Shown in pieces: positions 31,508 through 39,614 of a stretch of DNA of 50,738 nt. Within the stretch, counting starts at the first letter, position 1. Each line of letters opens with the position of its first letter. Under the pieces are notes generated by a model. The model was not told the origin of the DNA. It worked only from the letters and a program-made list of their open reading frames with translations, and did no database searches. Source of the stretch: Eubacterium sp. (GTDB taxonomy: Bacteria; Bacillota; Clostridia; Oscillospirales; Acutalibacteraceae); contig DVEP01000042.1 of assembly GCA_015655975.1 (NCBI GenBank), positions 1-50,738 of the forward strand, given 5' to 3'. A program made the position numbers and the translations under genes.

Positions 31508-32251
31508 TTAGAAAAATTCATTTTTTTTATTTGGTTCACAAATCATTTTTAGTTTTGAGTAAATCATATTAATTTTTGTAGGATTTCCGTTTCTTGCGTT
31601 CAGTGGACAAATACTTACGCATCTCATACAAGAAATACATTTTTTACTGTCGGTTAAATTAGGATGTTTTAACGGTATTGCTCCGACGGGACAATTTTTT
31701 GCACAAAGACCGCACTTTACACACTTTTCTGACACTTCAATTTCTATGGGTAAAACTTTGTACTCTTTATAAGGTGTATTGCCTGTCACTTCTACAGAAT
31801 TCCGTTTTGAATTAAGACGATTTTTTATTTCTGTCAGGAAATTATCCAATTCTTCATAATCTTCTGCATTAGGTCGTCCTGTTTCAATTTGATGAACAAT
31901 AGAATGTTCTGCTACCATTGCTATGGCACCGATACAAATAAATCCCTGTGTTTCAAGTATATTTTTAAGTTCTATTAGAGTATCTTCATATGCTCGTCCC
32001 CCATATGTAACTAATATTAATGCAGGGGTATCATGACCACTGATTTTATTTAATCTCATGGAGGCAATTTTCGGAACGCGTCCTCCGAAAGACGGTACTC
32101 CAACTATACAAAAATCATTTGTATTCATGGTATAATTTTGTGAAATGTCTTTTGAAATATCAATATTTTCATCATCGGAAAAATGTTTTCCGATGTGTTT
32201 AACAACTTGCTCTGTCACACCGGTAGGACTAAAAAACACATTATAATTCAT
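31508..32251 (-). CDS. EFR1-type protein: flavodoxin-like domain fused to two [4Fe-4S] ferredoxin motifs
   Basis: 247 residues. The N-terminus NVFFSPTGVTEQVV is a flavodoxin-like phosphate loop (compare SxTGxT), with VPSFGGRVPKIA and TYGGRAYED further flavin-contact segments. The C-terminus has CVKCGLCAKNCPVGAI and CISCMRCVSICPLNA, two [4Fe-4S] sites. Such proteins are called EFR1-family ferrodoxins; partner enzymes are unknown. The start is ATG at 32251 with AAGGAG upstream. It lies within the 1.7-kb segment between the direct repeats and has a more AT-rich style than its neighbours. TTAATGATAAT elements upstream hint at iron control. Confidence 0.88.
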   Translation of the reverse strand: MNYNVFFSPTGVTEQVVKHIGKHFSDDENIDISKDISQNYTMNTNDFCIVGVPSFGGRVPKIASMRLNKISGHDTPALILVTYGGRAYEDTLIELKNILETQGFICIGAIAMVAEHSIVHQIETGRPNAEDYEELDNFLTEIKNRLNSKRNSVEVTGNTPYKEYKVLPIEIEVSEKCVKCGLCAKNCPVGAIPLKHPNLTDSKKCISCMRCVSICPLNARNGNPTKINMIYSKLKMICEPNKKNEFF

Positions 32252-32290
32252 AATAATTTCTCCTTGATTGATATTCTTTAAGTATATATT

Positions 32291-32361
32291 ATTATCATTA
32301 AACATACATTAAAAACTTCTTATTTTTGTTTACTTTTTCTGCACTTCATATTAATGATAAT
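32291..32361. promoter_or_regulatory. Inverted pair of TTAATGATAAT elements upstream of the ferredoxin gene
   Basis: ATTATCATTAA (32291-32301) and TTAATGATAAT (32351-32361) are exact complements 49 bp apart. Each resembles half of a Fur box (GATAATNATTATC type). Iron regulation of an Fe-S flavoprotein would make sense, but the match is partial. A second inverted repeat (ATTTGATAAA 32384-32393, TTTATCAAAT 32436-32445) lies between this and the next gene. Confidence 0.35.
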
Positions 32362-32446
32362 CTATTTATTATGCAATGAGATTATTTGATAAAATTTGAT
32401 AATTCCCAATCTGTTGTTTGCCATATAAAAAAGAATTTATCAAATC

Positions 32447-32473
32447 AAAAATAAGAAAGATAATTTTTCTTAT
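32447..32473 (-). terminator. Terminator of the unknown gene at 32489
   Basis: ATAAGAAA (32451-32458) and TTTCTTAT (32466-32473) arms; on minus followed by TTTTTG. So this gene and the ferredoxin gene are separate transcripts. Confidence 0.7.
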
Positions 32474-32488
32474 GGATATTTAGAAATT

Positions 32489-33145
32489 CTATGCTATCCA
32501 CCATGTTCCATTCGGATGTTGCTGCAAGCAACCAAGAGTCTCTGATAAAACAGTTCCGTTAAAATCTCTCACAATTACTTTTTCATAATATTTATATTCT
32601 TCTGTTGCACAATCGTTTTCATTGTCCCACCCTTCTTCTATCCATGCAGAGAGATATACCTTCCCATCTGCTATCGTACTTACACTTTCATTGGAATTCT
32701 CGGAAAATCTGAACTTTTTCGGATAGTAGCAGACAAACTCATCGCCTTCGCTTGCGATGTAAACATCCTCTCCGATAATACGCAGATTATAAGGGTTTAC
32801 ATCTGCTATATTAAGTTGTGTAATCATTTCCGGGGTTTCATCAGGAAGATATTTAAACAGAGTAATTTTCCCGGTATTATAATCTCCTTGTAAAAACCAA
32901 AAATGATTCTTTAAATAAACAGGTTTCCCATATAATACATTTCGTTGATTTTGAAATGGCTTATAAACTTTACCATTAGAATAATCATAAAAAGAAATGG
33001 TTGAGCCTCGATATCCTCCATTTTCCGACCATTCAATCATGTCATAAAAGTCTGTTGTATCACTCATTGAATATCCAATACATGATTGACCTGAGATTTC
33101 TTCGATATATGCTCCCATTACAACTTCAAAATGATTAAACTTCAT
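32489..33145 (-). CDS. Hypothetical protein, possible beta-repeat fold
   Basis: 218 residues with no signal peptide or membrane segment. I do not recognise a family. The sequence is rich in aromatic and acidic residues with short strand-like blocks (GKVYKPFQNQ, GKITLFKYLPDE, GEDVYIASEGDEF, GKVYLSAWIEEG), reminiscent of propeller or WG-type repeats. It ends in GTWWIA. The start ATG at 33145 has AAGGTGG 5 nt upstream. It lies in the accessory segment between the direct repeats, and its codon use is more AT-rich than the flanking operon, suggesting transfer. Confidence 0.7.
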   Translation of the reverse strand: MKFNHFEVVMGAYIEEISGQSCIGYSMSDTTDFYDMIEWSENGGYRGSTISFYDYSNGKVYKPFQNQRNVLYGKPVYLKNHFWFLQGDYNTGKITLFKYLPDETPEMITQLNIADVNPYNLRIIGEDVYIASEGDEFVCYYPKKFRFSENSNESVSTIADGKVYLSAWIEEGWDNENDCATEEYKYYEKVIVRDFNGTVLSETLGCLQQHPNGTWWIA

Positions 33146-33213
33146 AATTACCACCTTCTAACTTTAAATTTGTCTTTATGTAAATAATAGCACGATACTT
33201 CAATATTGTCATT

Positions 33214-33286
33214 TCTTTTCTGCTAAATCTTCCTGAGACATACCGTTTTTTCTTCTCAGTTCATAAATTCTTTCGCCTATATTCAA
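33214..33286 (-). pseudogene. Remnant of the xre N-terminus in copy B
   Basis: Identical to 31222-31294, the first 24 codons of the XRE regulator including its TTG start and AAGGAG site. Past 33214 the frame runs into unrelated DNA. It may still produce a short useless peptide. Confidence 0.85.
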
Positions 33287-33380
33287 TTGCTTCAACTCCT
33301 TTTGATACAGTTTAGCGAAAAATGAAATGAATATCTATTAAGTTGAGTTTGAAGTTTGTCAGCTGACGGCTGCAAACAGT

Positions 33381-33407
33381 AAAAGCATCGGTTAAACCGA
33401 TGCTTTT
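33381..33407. terminator. Terminator of the PI-PLC/GH4 operon, copy B
   Basis: AAAAGCATCGGT and ACCGATGCTTTT as at 31389, with a single loop change. It ends the nine-gene operon 10 nt after the phosphoesterase stop. Confidence 0.88.
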
Positions 33408-33416
33408 ATTATGGAA

Positions 33417-34670
33417 TTATTGATTGTTTTCACGCTTTTTCTTTTTGACAATTTTTACCGTTACCGTGGCAGCTGCCGCAATGACAACCAATCCGACGGA
33501 TATACCGATAATTGCGGGAATGATTTTGCGTCTGTATGTTTCGTAACCGAATTCTCGAATGAAAATATTTTTCACTTCATAGTCAACAAGGTCGCTGAAC
33601 AATAAAACTTCTGTTTCAAAATTGTTTAAATCAGACTCGTTCAAAGTGATTGTACGAACGCCTCTGTTGTTTCCGTAAGCGTGAAAAGTTACGCCCGGTG
33701 TTGCCATAAGTTTAATACCTTCGAGTTCGCCCGTATAAGTGTTTTCGTGGTCATGACCGAAAACTGCACCTATAACATCCCCTTGTTTTACCCAACTGTC
33801 AAACTGACCGTCGTTTGCTTCATTTGCCGAACAAGGTCCTTCATTTAAGTCGCCTTCAAATATATAATCGGGGTTTTCTGTATAGTACTGTTTTGTGTGT
33901 CCTGCATTTCCTCTGATTGCGCCTTTCGTACCCTTCGGTACTTCTTTGAGCATTTCGTATGTTTCAGGTACTGCGATATGTTGGAAAACCAATGACGGAA
34001 GCGGATTTCCGCCGTTTGCCTCTTTAAGTTCGTTTGACTTGTTTTCGTACCATTCTATCTGGTCTTTGTGAACATAACCGTATCCGCCGCCCTCACTTTC
34101 ATCGGTGTAGGGGTTTGAGTCCATAAACCACATATTGAAAATGTCTTTTTCTCCCAAAGAGTCTTTGACGGTAAGGTTGTAGTTGGCAAGACCTGTCAAC
34201 TCTTCACCCTCGGTAGCAAGACAGTATTCATACTCTTTAAACCAAGACAAAATGAGTTGCTTTGCTTCTGCTTCTTCCATTTTGTTGACTTCATCACACA
34301 GACCCTCATGGTCGTGGTTTCCGAAAACAAGCGCGAACGGAATTTTTCTGTCGTTGATTGCTTTGGCAACATTGTCAACTGCTTTTTTTGTCTTTTCAGG
34401 TGTAACATTTCTCCACCAGCCTGCAATATTGTCGCCTGTCAGCACAATGAAGTCGGGCTGTGTTTTGTCAATCGCATTGTTCATCAAATCGACAGTTTCC
34501 TGTTGCGGTTTGTCGGTGTCCTGTACATCTGCCAAAACAAGAATTTTGAATTTACCGTCTTTGAACTTCAGTTCTTTTGTGTTTTCGTCTGCGATTGCCG
34601 TGATAGTAAATGTTGAAAAAATCATCATCAAAGCAAAGATAACTGCTAAAAATTTCTTAATCGGTTTCAT
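33417..34670 (-). CDS. Membrane-anchored extracytoplasmic metallophosphoesterase
   Basis: 417 residues. A signal peptide (1-27, ending TAIADEN), then a calcineurin-like phosphoesterase: VLADVQD, VLTGDNIAG, FGNHDHEG, FQHIAVP and GHDHENTY supply the dimetal site. A C-terminal membrane helix (SVGLVVIAAAATV) and a basic KKKKR tail anchor it to the outer face of the membrane. It probably removes phosphate from an extracellular ester before uptake. The start is ATG at 34670 with AAGGAG; it overlaps the zinc-ribbon gene by 14 nt, indicating coupled translation. Last gene of the operon. Confidence 0.88.
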   Translation of the reverse strand: MKPIKKFLAVIFALMMIFSTFTITAIADENTKELKFKDGKFKILVLADVQDTDKPQQETVDLMNNAIDKTQPDFIVLTGDNIAGWWRNVTPEKTKKAVDNVAKAINDRKIPFALVFGNHDHEGLCDEVNKMEEAEAKQLILSWFKEYEYCLATEGEELTGLANYNLTVKDSLGEKDIFNMWFMDSNPYTDESEGGGYGYVHKDQIEWYENKSNELKEANGGNPLPSLVFQHIAVPETYEMLKEVPKGTKGAIRGNAGHTKQYYTENPDYIFEGDLNEGPCSANEANDGQFDSWVKQGDVIGAVFGHDHENTYTGELEGIKLMATPGVTFHAYGNNRGVRTITLNESDLNNFETEVLLFSDLVDYEVKNIFIREFGYETYRRKIIPAIIGISVGLVVIAAAATVTVKIVKKKKRENNQ

Positions 34671-34887
34671 TATTTTGCTCCTTTTTGTTTTTCTTTTTAA
34701 ATATTTTTGTAAATTTTGAAAGCAATTTTTCTGCTTTTTGCCACTCTGACTCAGCTTTTTTATTGTCTTCTTCAAGCCTTTTTTCCATATTGTAGTTCAT
34801 AATGTTGCAGTTGCAATAAGGACAGGTAGGTTTCAAGTAAAACGGACTGAGTTTTTTATTGCATTTAGGACATTTGTTGTCAATCAT
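34657..34887 (-). CDS. Small zinc-ribbon protein
   Basis: 76 residues. Two CxxC knuckles at C6/C9 and C22/C25 make a zinc ribbon, followed by a charged, helical, Lys/Glu-rich tail (30-76) likely to form a coiled coil. AGGAGG lies 7 nt upstream of the ATG, and it sits 2 nt after the GPH symporter gene and overlaps the phosphoesterase gene, so it is a real operon member. No known function; it could be a regulator or adaptor. Confidence 0.8.
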   Translation of the reverse strand: MIDNKCPKCNKKLSPFYLKPTCPYCNCNIMNYNMEKRLEEDNKKAESEWQKAEKLLSKFTKIFKKKNKKEQNNETD

Positions 34888-34889
34888 AC

Positions 34890-36344
34890 TTATCCCTCCT
34901 GAGAAACAGATTGTGTTTCTTTTTCACGACGAACAACAAGGTCGCTGTGAATTTTTTCAAGTTTTTCTCCCTCAAGGTCGTAGAACTTGTAAGGAATGAG
35001 CGAGAAAAGATTGAGAACGGCAGGAATAATGGTAACGATTGCCCATAGCATAAAGCGTGTGTTTATTTCGCCGCCTTCTGCCAAAATCATATCTTGACCG
35101 ACTTCTTCAAGACCTATGAGAGGCATTATGGCAACTGAAACGGCTGTCGTAAGAGAGCCTGTAAGTTTACTGATGAAAGTGAGAAGAGAGAAAGAAGTGC
35201 CTTCGTTTCTTTCGCCTGTTTTCCACTCAACATAGTCAACAGAGTCGCCAATCATTTTTGTAGGAATTACCATTTTGATGCTCGATACTGCAGCATTGAC
35301 AACTCCCCAAATCATCATAAGAGGAATTATGACAGTCGGGTTTCTGTACCACTTTGCACCGATTATGAATACAGCCGTTGAAACGATTGCCTTTACAATT
35401 ACGGCGCGAATGACAATTTGCTTTGACGACCATCTTTTTTCAAGCGCAGGAATAAATGTGTATGCTACAAATCCTGTAATTACACCGGGAATACCTGCAA
35501 TGATTGAGTAACTTGCGCTTCCCAAAGTGAAAAGATAAAAGTATTGTGTAAAAGCGTCGGCAATACTTTCTACAGTTCCGAGAATATTTGATATTACTAT
35601 CAAAATCAAAGGCTTGTTTTTTAACAATGCTTTGAAACAGTCGGATATTTTGGGCTCTTTAGATGTCTGAACAACTCTTTCTCTTGTGAAAATACCTGCA
35701 AGAGAAAACAGTCCCATTCCAAGTGTACCACCGACAATTCCGAAAATCAAGAACAGTTGCCGCATATCAATTCCGATAGTGCCGTTTTTTTGAAGGTCTA
35801 TGAAAATTGAAATGACAGGGGCAACAAGACCGCCGATTGCACCCGAAATCAGTCGTGCAGAAGTGATGACTCTTGAACGGTCGTCGGGGTTTGGCGAAAT
35901 TGCCGCAGAAAGTCCCCAAAACGGAATGTCGCCTATTGTATAAAAGAATTCCCACAAGAAATATGTAATGCACATATAGACGATTTTTGCCGATGTTGAG
36001 TCAACATCTTTCAAAAATTCTGCACCGCCGAAAAACAGGATGGTGCAAATACCGAGCGGGATGGGAACAAAAAGCAGATACGGACGAAGTTTTCCGTAGC
36101 GTGTTCTGGTTTTATCAACGATTGTACCCATCATAGGGTCATTTAAGGTATCCCAAACACCCATAACAGAAATCATTATTGTTACCGCCTGCCAAGGTAT
36201 TCCGAAAACCGTTACGAGAAAAAGCGTCAGTTGTTGCCGTACAAGGTTGTAGCCTATAACCTGACCGCCGTTTGCTATACCGTAAATCAAAGTTTCTTTG
36301 ACTCCGACATAGCGCTTTTGCGTGGAATTTGTTGCGTTATCCAT
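34890..36344 (-). CDS. GPH-family cation symporter (glycoside/pentoside/hexuronide)
   Basis: 484 residues, about 12 membrane segments. YGIANGGQVIGYNLVRQQL and MGVWDTLNDPMMGTIVDKTRTRYGKLRPYLL show the GPH signature (DxxNDPxxGxxxD...GRFRPYL). It imports a glycoside with sodium or protons and is the only permease of the operon, so the GH4 glycosidase probably receives its substrate through it. In that case the substrate comes in unphosphorylated. ATG 24 nt after the PHP gene stop. Confidence 0.88.
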   Translation of the reverse strand: MDNATNSTQKRYVGVKETLIYGIANGGQVIGYNLVRQQLTLFLVTVFGIPWQAVTIMISVMGVWDTLNDPMMGTIVDKTRTRYGKLRPYLLFVPIPLGICTILFFGGAEFLKDVDSTSAKIVYMCITYFLWEFFYTIGDIPFWGLSAAISPNPDDRSRVITSARLISGAIGGLVAPVISIFIDLQKNGTIGIDMRQLFLIFGIVGGTLGMGLFSLAGIFTRERVVQTSKEPKISDCFKALLKNKPLILIVISNILGTVESIADAFTQYFYLFTLGSASYSIIAGIPGVITGFVAYTFIPALEKRWSSKQIVIRAVIVKAIVSTAVFIIGAKWYRNPTVIIPLMMIWGVVNAAVSSIKMVIPTKMIGDSVDYVEWKTGERNEGTSFSLLTFISKLTGSLTTAVSVAIMPLIGLEEVGQDMILAEGGEINTRFMLWAIVTIIPAVLNLFSLIPYKFYDLEGEKLEKIHSDLVVRREKETQSVSQEG

Positions 36345-36368
36345 AGCATTTCCCTCTCAATTCATTTT

Positions 36369-37295
36369 TTAATACCCGAAATAAACGGGCGATGTTAAAG
36401 AGATTAGGCAGTTTTCTTTGCCGTTTACCGTACCGTAAAGTTCTGCTATATAGTAGTTTCCTTTTTGAAAGTCTGTTTCTGTCGTTACTTTTTCTTTATA
36501 TGCAACAGAAAGTATTTCCTTTTTGCCGTTTGTTAAAAGCCGTATTTTTTTCGGCTCAATGTTCATTTCTTTATTTATCTTGTTAAATCTTGTAAAATCG
36601 GTCATAAATTCTGCTTTGCCGTTTTTTATTTGAAAAACAAACAAAGGTCCTATACTTAAAACAGTTTGACCGTTTTTTATTGAAAGCAACATATCTTGTT
36701 TTGTAAAACTGTTTGAACTGCTTTTTAAATATGTGCAGGCAGTGGGGAAAATATCATTTTCTGCATTGTGCCAATCTCTCCCGAAAGCTGCGCTTATTTT
36801 GTATCCTTTGTCAAGAAGCGACAACCACATATCATAGGCGCGCTTGTTGGCAGTGTTCATAAAAGGATTGCCTTCCGACCAAATTTCGATATAGTTTATG
36901 AGGCTGAAATCCTTTACTTTGTAATCCCAATGACCGCCTGTGCAAATAGGTGTGCCGAGTTGAAACGGGTGAGCAATTCCTACAATACCGTTTTTGTTTT
37001 GGGATTTTTTTAAAATAGAGTCAACATTGTCGGGCGTTGCACCTGCCCAGTCTATGTAGTCTTTTGTTCCTAAAACAAGAATATGACCGTAATATGTTGT
37101 GAGTTCGACTCCGTTTAAAATTGTCGGAAAAGCAATGTTTTCGCAATCTTTAAAGGCTGAAATTGTGTTGTGGTCGGTAATGCAAATGCCGTCAAGCAAC
37201 CGTTCTTTTGCCGTTTTGACAAGTTGTTCTGTGCTGAATTCACCGTCGCTGTGCCTTGTGTGGCAGTGCAGTTCACAAGCGTACCAATTACTCAT
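36369..37295 (-). CDS. CehA/McbA-type PHP metallohydrolase, catalytic part
   Basis: 308 residues. The PHP domain begins at once: YACELHCHTRHSDGEFSTEQLV and LDGICITDHNT (metal-binding HxH and DH), with FGRDWHNAEN late in the sequence. It is related to the CehA/McbA hydrolases that cleave esters and phosphoesters. In many clostridial homologues an N-terminal beta domain precedes this part in one chain; here that domain is a separate gene (37298-37756) ending 2 nt upstream (TGACTATG), in another frame. Function in the operon: probably hydrolysis of a phosphoester or ester. Confidence 0.85.
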   Translation of the reverse strand: MSNWYACELHCHTRHSDGEFSTEQLVKTAKERLLDGICITDHNTISAFKDCENIAFPTILNGVELTTYYGHILVLGTKDYIDWAGATPDNVDSILKKSQNKNGIVGIAHPFQLGTPICTGGHWDYKVKDFSLINYIEIWSEGNPFMNTANKRAYDMWLSLLDKGYKISAAFGRDWHNAENDIFPTACTYLKSSSNSFTKQDMLLSIKNGQTVLSIGPLFVFQIKNGKAEFMTDFTRFNKINKEMNIEPKKIRLLTNGKKEILSVAYKEKVTTETDFQKGNYYIAELYGTVNGKENCLISLTSPVYFGY

Positions 37296-37297
37296 AG

Positions 37298-37756
37298 TCA
37301 GTTCTCCGTTTCGATTTCAACAACACAGTTGCAACAGTCTGTGATGACGCAATGTGTGTTGAGAACAAGTTTCCACTGTCCGACAACTATTTTTGTAGGC
37401 TGAAATCCGTCTGTGCTAAGGTTTTCTGACAGTAAAATATTTTGTTCGCTGTCGTGTCTGTGAGCGGCTCCGCAATAGCCGTCAGGCGAATAGATACAGA
37501 CTGTTACAAGGTTTTTCAGAGGCAAAAATTCAGCTGTGTTTTTGTATTCTTTTTCTTTTGAAAATTTGCCTGCGTCTCGAAAAACACACTCTTCAACAAG
37601 TTGAATTGCTTTGTTTTCATCTTTCAATATTTTCGGAGAGTAGCTGAAATGAATTTTCAACGCCTTTGAGTGTTCGTCAATATTAAAAGGTATTTCTATA
37701 TTTGTTTTTTCATCTTTATGAGTTAAGACTAACTCTTTTTTCAGTATGGTTTTCAT
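37298..37756 (-). CDS. N-terminal domain of CehA/McbA hydrolases, encoded separately
   Basis: 152 residues. IEIPFNIDEHSKALKIHFSYSP, SPDGYCGAAHRHDSEQNI and GQWKLVLNTHCVITDCCNC (quoted in parts) match the beta-sandwich domain that usually precedes the PHP domain in CehA/McbA family proteins (pattern: DPxGxRGAxHRH, then GxWxVxLNxH). The stop codon is 2 nt from the PHP start codon, so the two are translated together and probably form a complex. A frameshift is less likely because the junction has a clean stop and restart. Four Cys near the C-terminus are unusual. Confidence 0.7.
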   Translation of the reverse strand: MKTILKKELVLTHKDEKTNIEIPFNIDEHSKALKIHFSYSPKILKDENKAIQLVEECVFRDAGKFSKEKEYKNTAEFLPLKNLVTVCIYSPDGYCGAAHRHDSEQNILLSENLSTDGFQPTKIVVGQWKLVLNTHCVITDCCNCVVEIETEN

Positions 37757-37759
37757 TTT

Positions 37760-38725
37760 TTATTTTTTATTTTCATTAAGACAAAAATTGAAAAAGTTTT
37801 CCAATGCGTCTTCATAGATTTTCGGGTTTGTAAAGTAACTTCTTGCATGAACGGCGTCTTTTACGCTTAATTTGAATTTTTTTGACGGACAGTTGTCGTA
37901 AAGAATATCTCTCATATAAAACGGAACAAAATCGTCTTTTTCGCCGTGAATGAAAAGTATCGGCTTTGTCGCGTTTTTTACAAAGTTGAGGGGAGACGCG
38001 TCTTTAAATGAAAATCCTGTTAAAATTTTGTTGTATAAATTGCAAATGTGGAGTATCGGAAAATTCGGCAGATGAAAAGAAGTTTTCATTTGGTATGAAA
38101 ATTCATCCCACGCAGAAGTGTATGAACAGTCAGCGACAGTTCCTTTTACATTGTCATAATTTTCAAGTCGGTCATTCATCATCAGTACGGTAGCCGCACC
38201 CATTGAAACTCCGAGCAGAAAAACGGGCATATTTCCGAAGCGTTTTTTTGCATAGTCAAGCCATAAAAAAGTATCGTTGCTCTCATGTATGCCGTACCCC
38301 ATATATTTGCCGTCACTTTCACCGCAGCCGCGATGGTCGGGCATTATAACGGTGTAACCGTTCTTGTAAAACCAGTCTGACATAAATGCAAATTCGCCTG
38401 TACCGTGGCTTCTTGCACCGTGGCAGGCAAGAATAAGCCGACCGTTGCTTATTTTGGGTATAAGTATGCGCGCCTTAAGTTTTGCGCCGTCTTTTGAGGT
38501 GAGTTCGACTGACTCTAATTGCAAAGATTTAAAGTTCTTTTCTGCTTTTTTTGCAAGTTCTTCATATTTGTCGGGCATTTCATTTCCGGCAATCATTTTT
38601 TCAATGAATTTCGGAATTTTGATTGTTTTTCTCCATACAAGTTGGTTGTAAATAATTGCGCATATCGCAAAAATTAAAACGATTATAATAATCGTTATGA
38701 TTAAAATGATATAAAAAGTTTTCAT
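37760..38725 (-). CDS. Membrane-anchored alpha/beta hydrolase
   Basis: 321 residues. One N-terminal membrane helix (5-27), then an alpha/beta hydrolase of the S33-like lipase/esterase type: oxyanion CHGARSHG, nucleophile GVSMGAA, acid HGEKDDFVP and catalytic His in DAVHARSY. Probably faces the outside and cleaves an acyl ester, such as a lipid or acylated glycoside. Three nt before the CehA N-domain gene. Its presence beside a PI-PLC-like enzyme suggests work on a lipid-linked substrate. Confidence 0.85.
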   Translation of the reverse strand: MKTFYIILIITIIIIVLIFAICAIIYNQLVWRKTIKIPKFIEKMIAGNEMPDKYEELAKKAEKNFKSLQLESVELTSKDGAKLKARILIPKISNGRLILACHGARSHGTGEFAFMSDWFYKNGYTVIMPDHRGCGESDGKYMGYGIHESNDTFLWLDYAKKRFGNMPVFLLGVSMGAATVLMMNDRLENYDNVKGTVADCSYTSAWDEFSYQMKTSFHLPNFPILHICNLYNKILTGFSFKDASPLNFVKNATKPILFIHGEKDDFVPFYMRDILYDNCPSKKFKLSVKDAVHARSYFTNPKIYEDALENFFNFCLNENKK

Positions 38726-38735
38726 AATATTAACC

Positions 38736-39614
38736 TTATAAATACTTGTTTAAATCGTATTTGGCAGAGTAGCAACCTTTTTTTGTTACGGACAGTGCGC
38801 CTGCAATGTTTGCGAGTTCAATACATTTTTCTTTCGGCAGTTCGCGGTAAAGCCCGAAAGTCAGCCCTGCAAGAAAATTGTCTCCTGCACCTGTTGTGTC
38901 AACGCAGTCAACATTCGGGGCGGGGAAGTTGACAATTTCTGAATTGATGATTGCCAGACATCCGTTTTTTCCTGTTTTAACAATAGGGTTTTTTGTGTGA
39001 TACGACATTGCTTTCAACGCTTCTGTCGGTGTAGCAGTGTTTGTTAAAGCCATTGCTTCTTTGTCGTTCGGAGTGAAAAAGTCAGCATATTTAATTATAT
39101 TTTGAATATCGCTCAAAGTTTGGTTTTCAACCCAATGCGAGTCATATACAATAAGTGTTCCGTCAGCTTTAAGTTTTTTTAAAACGCTTTCTCTTTTCGG
39201 AGCAAAGCAAATTTTACAATCTTTGAAAAAATTGTATATTTCTTCATCTGTTAAAATGCTTTCATCTATACCTTCGTCAAAACTTAATATATTTCTGTCG
39301 CTTTTTTTTGAAAATACCGTACTGTAAACTATGGGACTTTTATCGCCTTTATAGAAATTGTACGCATTTTTTAAATTGAACTCTTCGAGCAGTTGAGATG
39401 CAAATTTACTCAACCTGTCTTTTCCCAAAAAAGTTCCGAACCGCGTCGGCACGCCCATATCGGCAAGTCTTGAAACGCTTACGCAGGCGCCTCCGCCTAA
39501 TGTAAGAGAAAAGTTTTTTGTATATTTTTCTTCGCCGCTGCTTGAAAAATCTTCAAAGTCGGAATAAATACAGTCTATTGTAATTCTGTCTATTACGGCA
39601 ACTTCGTTTTTCAT
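38736..39614 (-). CDS. PfkB-family carbohydrate kinase
   Basis: 292 residues. The ribokinase fold, with GGGACVSVSRLADMG near the N-terminus and the anion-hole DTTGAGDNFLAGL with catalytic Asp. FTPNDKEA matches the PfkB signature. It could phosphorylate fructose, ribose, inositol-like or nucleoside substrates; some family members act on myo-inositol derivatives. The ATG at 39614 overlaps the GH4 stop as ATGA, with GGAG 7 nt upstream, so translation is coupled. Confidence 0.88.
   Translation of the reverse strand: MKNEVAVIDRITIDCIYSDFEDFSSSGEEKYTKNFSLTLGGGACVSVSRLADMGVPTRFGTFLGKDRLSKFASQLLEEFNLKNAYNFYKGDKSPIVYSTVFSKKSDRNILSFDEGIDESILTDEEIYNFFKDCKICFAPKRESVLKKLKADGTLIVYDSHWVENQTLSDIQNIIKYADFFTPNDKEAMALTNTATPTEALKAMSYHTKNPIVKTGKNGCLAIINSEIVNFPAPNVDCVDTTGAGDNFLAGLTFGLYRELPKEKCIELANIAGALSVTKKGCYSAKYDLNKYL

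Larger units (their letters stand above)
33214..33478. repeat. 265-bp direct repeat, copy B
   Basis: Partner of 31222-31486. Copy B keeps the intact phosphoesterase end and a truncated xre start. Two of the seven differences are a compensated pair in a small hairpin (CAAC/GTTG in A, CAGC/GCTG in B), which suggests the copies came from two related strains rather than from simple slippage. Confidence 0.92.

Noticed and set aside
31222..33478. Transposon insertion with target-site duplication
   Set aside because: A 265-bp duplication is far too long for a transposon target site and there is no transposase; recombination explains it better.
34183..34719. 178-codon frame opposite the phosphoesterase
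   Set aside because: Antisense shadow; the phosphoesterase motifs and signal peptide are on the other strand.
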